Shown here: positions 57,598 through 64,000 of the stretch, in pieces
How positions within the stretch are numbered: position 1 is the stretch's first letter
Layout of the letters: each line of letters starts with the position of its first letter
Source: Microbacterium phyllosphaerae
Lineage (GTDB): Bacteria > Actinomycetota > Actinomycetes > Actinomycetales > Microbacteriaceae
Length of the DNA: 64,000 bases
Direction: 5' to 3'
NCBI RefSeq assembly: GCF_017876435.1
Contig: NZ_JAGIOA010000001.1
Location: forward strand, 1,054,001-1,118,000
Notes under the pieces: model-generated
Seen by the model: only the letters and a program-made list of their open reading frames with translations
What the model was told of the DNA's origin: nothing
The model's database searches: none
Position numbers and translations under genes: made by a program

Positions 57598-58950
57598 ATG
57601 CTCTCCCTCCTCGGCTCCATCTCGCTCGTCCTCACGGTGATGTTCCTCGCCTACATGACGTTCATCCTCATCCCCTACGTCCGGCACAGGAAGGAGAAGC
57701 CGGGGGACCCCGCGCTCTTCGACTGGCACATCTTCGTGCCGTGCCGTGACGAGGCCGCCGTCATCGCCACCACGATCGCGCGCCAGCGCGAGCGGTTCCC
57801 GCAGGCCCACCTCTGGGTGATCGACGACGACAGCGACGACGAGACCTCGGCGATCATCCAGGCGCACGCGGATGTCGACCCGTTCGTGCACCTGGTGCAG
57901 CGCCGGCGACCCCTCGCGCGCACGGGGAAGGGTGATGCCCTGAACAGCGCGTACGACGCACTCAACGGATGGCTGCCGACCGACGCCGACCGCGACCGCA
58001 TCATCGTGACGGTCGTGGATGCCGATGGAGAGATGGCGGAGAACGCGCTCGCGGCGGTGGCAGCCGACGACTGCTTCGGCGATCCGGTGGTGGGAGCCGC
58101 CCAGATCACCGTCTGGATGAAGAACCGCGACGATCGCACGCCGTACCCCGAGAAGGGGAGGCTCGCGAACGCCTTCGCCCGATATCTGATCCGGATGCAG
58201 GACGTGGAGTTCCGCACGGTGATCCTGGCGATGCAGTCGCTGAGGTCGAAGACCGGCACGGTCGGACTCGGCGGCAACGGGCAGTTCACGCGGCTCTCGG
58301 TGCTCGACCGGATCGGAGAGGGGTACGGCGCACCCTGGCACGGGGCACTGCTCGAAGACTACGAGCTCGGGCTTCACGTGATCCTGGCCGGCTACGAGAA
58401 TAGTCAGGTCCATGACACGTACGTCGCGCAGGAGGCGCTGCCGAGCCTTCGGCGTCTGCTCGCCCAGCGCACGCGCTGGTCGCAGGGCAACATCCAGTGC
58501 GTGAAGTACATCAAGGACATCGTGCGCTCACGCCACTTCGACAGCTCCGGCGTCCTGGAGTGCCTCTACTACCTGTTCCTTCCCTTCCTGCAGATGATCG
58601 GTCTGATCGTCATCCTGCTCACGCTGGCATTCCACGGCGCGGGCGTGATCGCCGATCCGGCAGCGCTCGACGGACTCGTCGACAATGCGTGGGCGTTCGT
58701 CCTTCTCGGGATGCTGTTCGGCATCGGACCGTTCGTGATCTGGGGCATCCTGTACAAGCTGCGCTGCGAGCCGGGTTCGAGCTGGTTGCAGGCGGTGAGC
58801 TGGGGAGCCGGCCTCTTCTTCTTCGTGCAGTACATCCTCGTGTCGGTGACGCGGGCCATGCTCCGTGTGGTGCTCGGCCGCAACGGGTGGGCGAAGACCC
58901 GACGTAACGCCGAGACGCATGTCGTCGGTCCGGTCGCTGTCGATGTCTGA
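57598..58950 (+). CDS. Membrane glycosyltransferase family 2, exosortase-associated
   Basis: 450 residues from ATG 57598, after AAAGGA. One N-terminal helix (about 5-27) is followed by the GT-A domain: FVPCRDEAAVI, WVIDDDSDD (76-81), RTGKGDALNSAYD (108-120), TVVDADGEM (138-146), GLGGNGQFTRL (223-232), LLEDYELGLH (251-260) and the processive-type QRTRW (290-294). Three or four helices close the protein. It resembles chitin/hyaluronan-synthase-like GT2 enzymes, including the GT paired with XrtG. It probably builds or exports the glycan acceptor for exosortase substrates. It overlaps the next gene by eight bases. Confidence 0.92.
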   Translation: MLSLLGSISLVLTVMFLAYMTFILIPYVRHRKEKPGDPALFDWHIFVPCRDEAAVIATTIARQRERFPQAHLWVIDDDSDDETSAIIQAHADVDPFVHLVQRRRPLARTGKGDALNSAYDALNGWLPTDADRDRIIVTVVDADGEMAENALAAVAADDCFGDPVVGAAQITVWMKNRDDRTPYPEKGRLANAFARYLIRMQDVEFRTVILAMQSLRSKTGTVGLGGNGQFTRLSVLDRIGEGYGAPWHGALLEDYELGLHVILAGYENSQVHDTYVAQEALPSLRRLLAQRTRWSQGNIQCVKYIKDIVRSRHFDSSGVLECLYYLFLPFLQMIGLIVILLTLAFHGAGVIADPAALDGLVDNAWAFVLLGMLFGIGPFVIWGILYKLRCEPGSSWLQAVSWGAGLFFFVQYILVSVTRAMLRVVLGRNGWAKTRRNAETHVVGPVAVDV

Positions 58951-59545
58951 GCGTTCGGCATCCGTCCCTGCGTTATCCGTCGAGAGCCCGGTCGGCCCGG
59001 TCGTGGCGGGGACCGTCGCCGCGCTCCTGGACGCCGCGGCGGTGGTCGGCTGCGCGAGCATCCTCTGGAACGGGGGAGGCTCGACCGTCGTCGACGGCTC
59101 CTGGGTCTCGCAGGCCGGATGCCTCCTGCTCGCCTCATCGCTGCTGCTGATCCGGCTCGCGCTCTCCCTGTCGCTCGCCGTCGAACGGGTGGTCGTCGCG
59201 ATCGACATCGCCGTGCTCGCCGCGCTGGTGTCGGCATGGGGTCTGTCCTCGCGCTACTTCGTCGGCTGGCTCGCCACGTATGGCGCGCTCGTGCTGATCC
59301 TCGCCTCGCTGTGGCATCTGCTGGCGATCCTCGTCACACGGCACCGCGTGGACGGGACCGACGGAACGGTGGCCGCTCTGCGCGCCGGATGCGTGGCCGT
59401 CGCGCTCGTCGCGCTCGTCGTGGTGTCTCCGATCCACGCGTGGAGCCCCCGGATCCTCAGCGGTCTGGTCGTGCTGATCAGCGGCGCCGTGTTCTTCGCG
59501 TTCGTGCTGCGGATCTGGATCAGGGCACTGCGCAGGGTCGGCTGA
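58943..59545 (+). CDS. Polytopic membrane protein at end of the exosortase operon
   Basis: 200 residues from ATG 58943, overlapping the GT2 stop by eight bases, so translation is coupled. About six hydrophobic segments (residues 20-45, 55-80, 85-105, 110-135, 150-170, 175-195) and no recognisable motif. By position it belongs to the sorting/glycan system, perhaps as a glycan-handling or assembly factor. No family is assigned. Confidence 0.75.
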   Translation: MSERSASVPALSVESPVGPVVAGTVAALLDAAAVVGCASILWNGGGSTVVDGSWVSQAGCLLLASSLLLIRLALSLSLAVERVVVAIDIAVLAALVSAWGLSSRYFVGWLATYGALVLILASLWHLLAILVTRHRVDGTDGTVAALRAGCVAVALVALVVVSPIHAWSPRILSGLVVLISGAVFFAFVLRIWIRALRRVG

Positions 59546-59584
59546 GGCTTCGGCTCGCCCGATCCCGGTGTCGGTGCCGCCGGA

Positions 59585-59590
59585 TAACGT
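59585..59590 (+). promoter_or_regulatory. Leaderless -10 box of the glycosylase gene
   Basis: TAACGT, six bases, then ATG 59597. No ribosome binding site is present. Confidence 0.45.
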
Positions 59591-59596
59591 GGGTGC

Positions 59597-60166
59597 ATGA
59601 CTTCGCTGATCGCCGGGCCCGACCACCGCGAGCGCTGTGCGTGGGTGGGCGATGACGCCGAGTACCGCCGGTATCACGACGAGGAGTGGGGTACACCGCT
59701 GCACGGCGACCGGGCACTGTTCGAGAAGACGGCGCTCGAGGGATTCCAGGCGGGGCTGTCGTGGATCACGATCCTGCGCAAGCGGCCCCGATTCCGCGAG
59801 GTGTTCGCAGGATTCGAGCCCGAGGCGGTCGCGGAGTTCGACGAGTCCGATGTCGAGCGACTCATGGCGGATGCGGGGATCATCCGTAACCGCGCCAAGA
59901 TCGAGGCCACGATCGGCAACGCACGTCTGGTCCGAGCGATGGATGACGGCGAGTTCGATGCCCTGATGTGGTCGTTCGCGCCGGCGCCCGGCATCCGCCC
60001 CACGTCGTTCGCCGACGTCCCCGCGGTGACGCCCGAATCCACCGCCATGAGCAAAGAGCTGCGGCGCCGCGGGTTCCGGTTCGTGGGTCCGACGACCATG
60101 TATGCGCTGATGCAGTCCGCGGGCATGGTCGACGACCATATCGAGGGGTGTTGGCGAGCGGTCTGA
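59597..60166 (+). CDS. tag: DNA-3-methyladenine glycosylase I
   Basis: 189 residues, the usual Tag length. RCAWVGDDAEYRRYHDEEWGTPLHGDRALFEKTALEGFQAGLSWITILRKR holds the zinc-site Cys and His and the catalytic-pocket residues. IIRNRAKIEATIGNAR is the helix-hairpin-helix segment, and the C-terminal GFRFVGPTTMYALMQSAGMVDDHIEGCWR supplies the remaining zinc ligands (His, Cys). It removes 3-methyladenine from alkylated DNA in base-excision repair. It is a single gene. Confidence 0.95.
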   Translation: MTSLIAGPDHRERCAWVGDDAEYRRYHDEEWGTPLHGDRALFEKTALEGFQAGLSWITILRKRPRFREVFAGFEPEAVAEFDESDVERLMADAGIIRNRAKIEATIGNARLVRAMDDGEFDALMWSFAPAPGIRPTSFADVPAVTPESTAMSKELRRRGFRFVGPTTMYALMQSAGMVDDHIEGCWRAV

Positions 60167-60232
60167 TCTCGCCGACGCGGGTCGGGGGAGCAGTGGACAA
60201 TTCTCCCCATCGTGGCCGGTATTTCGGCCGGT

Positions 60233-60238
60233 TAGGAT
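60233..60238 (+). promoter_or_regulatory. Candidate promoter of the large Ig-like protein gene
   Basis: TAGGAT, preceded by two GGCCGGT direct repeats (60213-60233). It would give a leader of about 70 nt with GGGGGGAA before ATG 60313. Confidence 0.4.
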
Positions 60239-60312
60239 GAACGGGTGCGCCGTGCACGCTGAGTGCATCGGCCGAGAGTCTGCGGATGTACGACCCTGGG
60301 GGGGAACCGGGC

Positions 60313-63300
60313 ATGAAGGCGTTGTCATGGATGCGCGCGCGACCGAAGACATTGGCGTCGGCGGCAGGGGTGACGGTCGGTGTCGTGGCCCTCACCACCA
60401 TGGCCTTCACGTATGACGGTTTTCCCACCACCAAGGTGGATCTCAATGACGGCGGCGTCTGGATCACCAAGGCGTCCAGCCTGCTCGTCGGGCACTTCAA
60501 CCACGAGTCCACGGTGCTCGACGGCGGACTCCGCACGACCGGCGAGAACTTCGACATCCTCCAGGACGAGACCAACATCCTCGTCACCGACACCAGCGCC
60601 TCGACCGTCACGTCGATCGATCCGGCGCGGGTGACGCTGGGCGACAGCGCCCGCATCCCGACATCGGCGAAGGTCGCCCTCGGGCACCAGACGGCCGCGA
60701 TCCTCGACCAGAAGTCGGGCGATCTGTGGGTTCTGCCCGTCAAGGGCATAGCCGGTTTCAAGATCGAGGCCACCGACCCCGTCGCCGAGCTCGGGCCCAA
60801 CGCCGACGTCGCCGTCGCCGAAGACGGCACCGTGTTCGGTCTGTCGTCGGAGCGCGGCGAGGTCGTCACGGTCCCGGTCGACAACGAGGGTGAGGCGCTC
60901 GATCCGTCGGCCGCGTCGGTCGGCGAGATCGACGACTCCGAGGCGCCGCACATCACCGCCGTCGGGCGCACGCCTGTCGTGCTCGACGCCGCCGCCGGCG
61001 TCGTCACGACTCCCGGCGGATTCCGCACGGAGATCAGAGACGCGGCGGATGCCGTGCTCCAGCCCGCCTCCGCCACGAACGACGCGGTCGCGCTGGCGAC
61101 GAAGTCGGCCCTCATCACCGTGCCCTTCGACGGTGGCGAAGCCGTCGTGAAGGACGTCGGGGGCGACGGCTCGCCCGCGGCTCCCGTCTCGCTGCGCGGA
61201 TGCACCTATGCCGCCTGGGCCGGTTCGGCGACGTTCCTGCGGGAATGCCCGGGCGAGGCCAACGACGTGAACGAGCGCATCGAGGGCGCCGAGCAGTCCC
61301 AGAGCCTCACGTTCCGCGTGAACCGCGACGTGATCATCCTCAACGACGCCGTCGGCGGAGCCGCGTGGATGGCCAACGAGAGCCTGCAGCGCGTCGACAA
61401 CTGGAACGATCTCACTCCTCCCGAGGGCGAGACCGAGAACGAGGACGACTCCACCGAGGAGACGGTGGAGACCACCCTCCCCGACCGCAAGGAGGAGAAC
61501 ACTCCTCCGATCGCCGAGGACGACGAGTTCGGCGTGCGCCCCGGTGCATCGACGCTGCTCCCGGTCCTCGACAACGACAACGACCCCGACGGCGACGTGC
61601 TCGTCGCCGCCCTCGCCGAGAAGCAGCCGTCGATCGGCACGGTGCAGCCGATCCAGAACGGCGGCTCGCTGCAGATCGCGGTCGACGAGAAGGCGACCGG
61701 ATCCACCACCTTCCAGTACGAGGCCAGCGACGGCCGCAAGGGCAAGGACACCGCCACCGTCACACTGACCGTGCACGACTTCGATGTGCACAACGCCCCG
61801 GTGCCGAAGCGCAAGACGACCCTCACGGTCGAATCCGGCGGCACCATCTCGTACAACGTCCTCCCCGACTTCATCGATCCCGACGGCGACGACATCTATC
61901 TCAAGGGCGTCGAGCCGGCGCCGGGTGACGAGGTCGACTTCAGCACCGACGGCCAGATCACCTACAAGGCCACCGCGAGCCTGCAGGGTCGCAAGGAGGT
62001 CGGCGTGACGGTCGCCGACGGCTACGGCGAGACCTACGTGGGCACGATCACCCTCGATGTGCGTCCCGCCGGGTCGACCGACCCCAAGACGAACGCCGAT
62101 CACGTGATCACGCGGGTCGGCGAGCAGGTCTCGGTGGCACCCCTCACGAACGACACGAGCTCGGGCCGCGAGTCGCTGCGCCTCGGCAACGTCGACGAGG
62201 TGCCCGGTGCGACCGTGACCCCGGACTACACGAACAAGACGTTCCTGTTCTCGGCGGAGGCGCCCGGCACCTACTACGTGCAGTACCTCGCGACGGCCGG
62301 ACCCAAGAGCGCTCAGGGCCTGGTGCGCGTCGACGTGCAGGAGGCGAGCGAGAACGATCTGCCGCCGGTCGCGGTGCGCGATGTGGCGCTGGTGCCGAGC
62401 GGCGGCGACGTGCTCGTCGGCGTCCTCGCCAACGACACCGACCCGGCCGGCGGGATCCTGGTCGTGCAGTCGGTGAGCCTCGAGCCGAACAGCGGGATCT
62501 CGGTCTCGGTGATCAACCACGAGACCCTCCGGATCACCGATCAGGGTGCGCTCAAAGACCAGGTGCGCGTCAAATACCGCATCTCGAACGGCTCGAAGTC
62601 CGCCGAGGGCGAGGTCGTCGTGATCCCGATCCCGGCACCCGACAAGATCATGCCGCCGGTGGCCGCACCCGACAACGTCTACGTGCGAGCGGGCGACGTC
62701 GTCACGATCCCGGTGCTCGACAACGACACCCACCCCAACGACGACGTGCTGCACGTGGTTCCGGAGCTGGTCGAGACGCCCGAGCCCGAAGACGGCGAGG
62801 CGTTCGTCTCGCAGGACACCGTGCGGTTCAAGGCGGGGCCGGAGGCGAAGACGGTCTACCTCACCTACGAGGCCGTCGACTCACGGCAGCAGAAGGCCGC
62901 CGGGTACGTGACGATCCAGATCCTGCCGATCGACGCGAAGACCAACGCGGCTCCTCGCCCGCAGGACATCGTCTCGCGAGCGCTGGCGGGCACCGAGATC
63001 AACATCGCCGTCCCCCTCGACGGCATCGACTCGGACGGCGACTCGGTCGAGCTGCTCGACATCGCCTCCAGCCCGAGCAAGGGCCGGATCACCGAGACCG
63101 GCGCCAACTACTTCAAGTACGAGGCGTTCGACGGCTCCGCCGGTGTCGACACGTTCAAGTACCGCGTGCGCGACCGCCTGGGCAAGGAGGGCATCGCGAC
63201 GATCCGCGTCGGCATCGCCCCCGCCGAGGAGATCAACCAGCCCCCGTATGCGGTGAAGGATGCCGTCGTCGTGCGGCCCGGGCGTGAGATCGCCGTGCCG

Positions 63301-64000
63301 GTGCTGGCCAACGACTCCGACCCGGAAGGTGACGAGATCATCCTCGTCAGCGAGAAGAACGGTGGACTCGAGGTCCCTGAGGAGCTGACGGCCCGAGTCT
63401 CGGGCGACCGTGTGCTCGTGCAGGCGCCGAACGAGGAGATCGAGACCTCGCTGCAGTACACGATCCGCGACGCCCGAGGGGCGACGGCCTCGGCGACGCT
63501 GCAGGTCACGGTCGACGAGAACGTTCCGCTGCAGGCGCCCGTCGCGCGCGACGACCGCGTGCGGCCCGAGGATCTCAAGGACGGCACGCTGACGGCCGAC
63601 ATCCCGATCCTCAAGAACGACGAGGACCCGGACGGCACGACGGACGCGCTCGACGTGACGCTCGGCGACGGTGCGACCGCGCTCGAGAACGGATCGGTGC
63701 GAGTCACGGTGGGTGAGGAGCAGCAGCTCATCCGCTACACGCTGACCGACCGCGACGGCCTCGAGGCGTCGGCGTTCATCTTCGTCCCGGCCGAGTCGGG
63801 GCTGCGCCCCATGACGGACCTGACCAAGCCGGTCGAGGTCATCAGCGGCGAGACCAAGGTCCTGCCGCTGTCGGAGTACGTCACCGTCGCCGGTGGTGGC
63901 ACGGCGCGGATCACCGAGCACTCCAAGGTGAGTGCCGTGCACGCCGATGGCGCCGACCTCGTGCAGGACGAGAAGACCCTCGTCTACACCTCGAAGGACG
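60313..64000 (+). CDS. Very large Ig-like repeat protein with N-terminal membrane anchor, 3' end outside the window
   Basis: The frame is open from ATG 60313 to the right edge, at least 1229 residues. One N-terminal helix (about residues 15-33) anchors it. Residues 35-370 are a beta-propeller-like region (NILVTDTSASTVTSIDPARV, DLWVLPVKG), followed by an acidic Pro/Glu linker. From about residue 400 come repeated Ig/cadherin-like units of about 90-100 residues marked by PxAxDDxxxVRPG and VLDNDNDPDGD, with variants NDTDPAGG, NDSDPEGD and NDEDPDG. In actinobacteria such proteins sit before MoxR, DUF58, transglutaminase and FHA genes; those would lie beyond the edge. The function is unknown. Confidence 0.88.
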   Translation, partial: MKALSWMRARPKTLASAAGVTVGVVALTTMAFTYDGFPTTKVDLNDGGVWITKASSLLVGHFNHESTVLDGGLRTTGENFDILQDETNILVTDTSASTVTSIDPARVTLGDSARIPTSAKVALGHQTAAILDQKSGDLWVLPVKGIAGFKIEATDPVAELGPNADVAVAEDGTVFGLSSERGEVVTVPVDNEGEALDPSAASVGEIDDSEAPHITAVGRTPVVLDAAAGVVTTPGGFRTEIRDAADAVLQPASATNDAVALATKSALITVPFDGGEAVVKDVGGDGSPAAPVSLRGCTYAAWAGSATFLRECPGEANDVNERIEGAEQSQSLTFRVNRDVIILNDAVGGAAWMANESLQRVDNWNDLTPPEGETENEDDSTEETVETTLPDRKEENTPPIAEDDEFGVRPGASTLLPVLDNDNDPDGDVLVAALAEKQPSIGTVQPIQNGGSLQIAVDEKATGSTTFQYEASDGRKGKDTATVTLTVHDFDVHNAPVPKRKTTLTVESGGTISYNVLPDFIDPDGDDIYLKGVEPAPGDEVDFSTDGQITYKATASLQGRKEVGVTVADGYGETYVGTITLDVRPAGSTDPKTNADHVITRVGEQVSVAPLTNDTSSGRESLRLGNVDEVPGATVTPDYTNKTFLFSAEAPGTYYVQYLATAGPKSAQGLVRVDVQEASENDLPPVAVRDVALVPSGGDVLVGVLANDTDPAGGILVVQSVSLEPNSGISVSVINHETLRITDQGALKDQVRVKYRISNGSKSAEGEVVVIPIPAPDKIMPPVAAPDNVYVRAGDVVTIPVLDNDTHPNDDVLHVVPELVETPEPEDGEAFVSQDTVRFKAGPEAKTVYLTYEAVDSRQQKAAGYVTIQILPIDAKTNAAPRPQDIVSRALAGTEINIAVPLDGIDSDGDSVELLDIASSPSKGRITETGANYFKYEAFDGSAGVDTFKYRVRDRLGKEGIATIRVGIAPAEEINQPPYAVKDAVVVRPGREIAVPVLANDSDPEGDEIILVSEKNGGLEVPEELTARVSGDRVLVQAPNEEIETSLQYTIRDARGATASATLQVTVDENVPLQAPVARDDRVRPEDLKDGTLTADIPILKNDEDPDGTTDALDVTLGDGATALENGSVRVTVGEEQQLIRYTLTDRDGLEASAFIFVPAESGLRPMTDLTKPVEVISGETKVLPLSEYVTVAGGGTARITEHSKVSAVHADGADLVQDEKTLVYTSKD

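Overview
The window is very GC-rich, packed with divergent and convergent operons, and rich in actinobacterial protein families: a Rv2578c-type radical SAM protein, DUF222/HNH proteins, ECF transporters, class-E-sortase-like LAxTG surface proteins and leaderless genes. Codon use and gene content suggest a Microbacteriaceae chromosome, most likely Microbacterium. I see no rRNA, tRNA, CRISPR array or complete transposon. The only clear mobile element is an intein.

Layout. 1-7.4 kb: end of a TetR regulator with an RND exporter, an aldose 1-epimerase, and a DEAD-box RNA helicase with a long structured leader. 7.4-12 kb: a repeat-filled gap, YaeQ, a small membrane protein, a radical SAM protein whose iron-sulfur motif is split by a LAGLIDADG intein, and a VanY-like peptidase. 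12-14 kb: acyl-CoA dehydrogenase and a MazEF-like toxin-antitoxin pair with a palindromic operator. 14-19 kb: an ECF transporter (two S proteins, T protein, fused double ATPase) with a siderophore-interacting reductase behind an IdeR/DtxR-like iron box. 19-25.4 kb: CstA-YbdD, then a LytTR-type two-component system in which both genes carry a disabling lesion, followed by the small protein and acetate-type symporter it probably controlled. 25.5-32 kb: secreted subtilase, GNAT-pirin pair and RecQ helicase. 32-36.6 kb: a fused tandem TetR repressor, two operator copies, and a divergent MFS transporter-GH3 glycosidase operon.

36.9-49 kb: a 1741-residue LATTG-anchored surface protein with seven Ig-like repeats and a giant Ala/Ser/Asp stalk, a DUF5819-HTTM (SdpA/SdpB-like) pair, an acyl-CoA oxidase-like enzyme, a membrane protein and a zinc alcohol dehydrogenase. 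49-53.5 kb: minisatellite-rich DNA around a DUF222/HNH gene, then two coupled GntR regulators. 53.5-59.5 kb is the most unusual section: UDP-GlcNAc 2-epimerase diverging from a GntR regulator, a secreted protein with an anchor-like tail, a 58-residue protein that is almost only an LAATG sorting signal, an exosortase-family transpeptidase, a GT2 glycosyltransferase and a membrane protein. This looks like a dedicated surface-protein sorting and glycan system. The window closes with DNA-3-methyladenine glycosylase I and the 5' part of a very large Ig-like repeat protein.

Cross-cutting features are recurrent leaderless promoters (TANNNT, 6-8 nt, start codon), frequent GCATCCGC/GCGGATGC octamers, and REP-like repeats, one of which forms the linker of the fused ECF ATPase.
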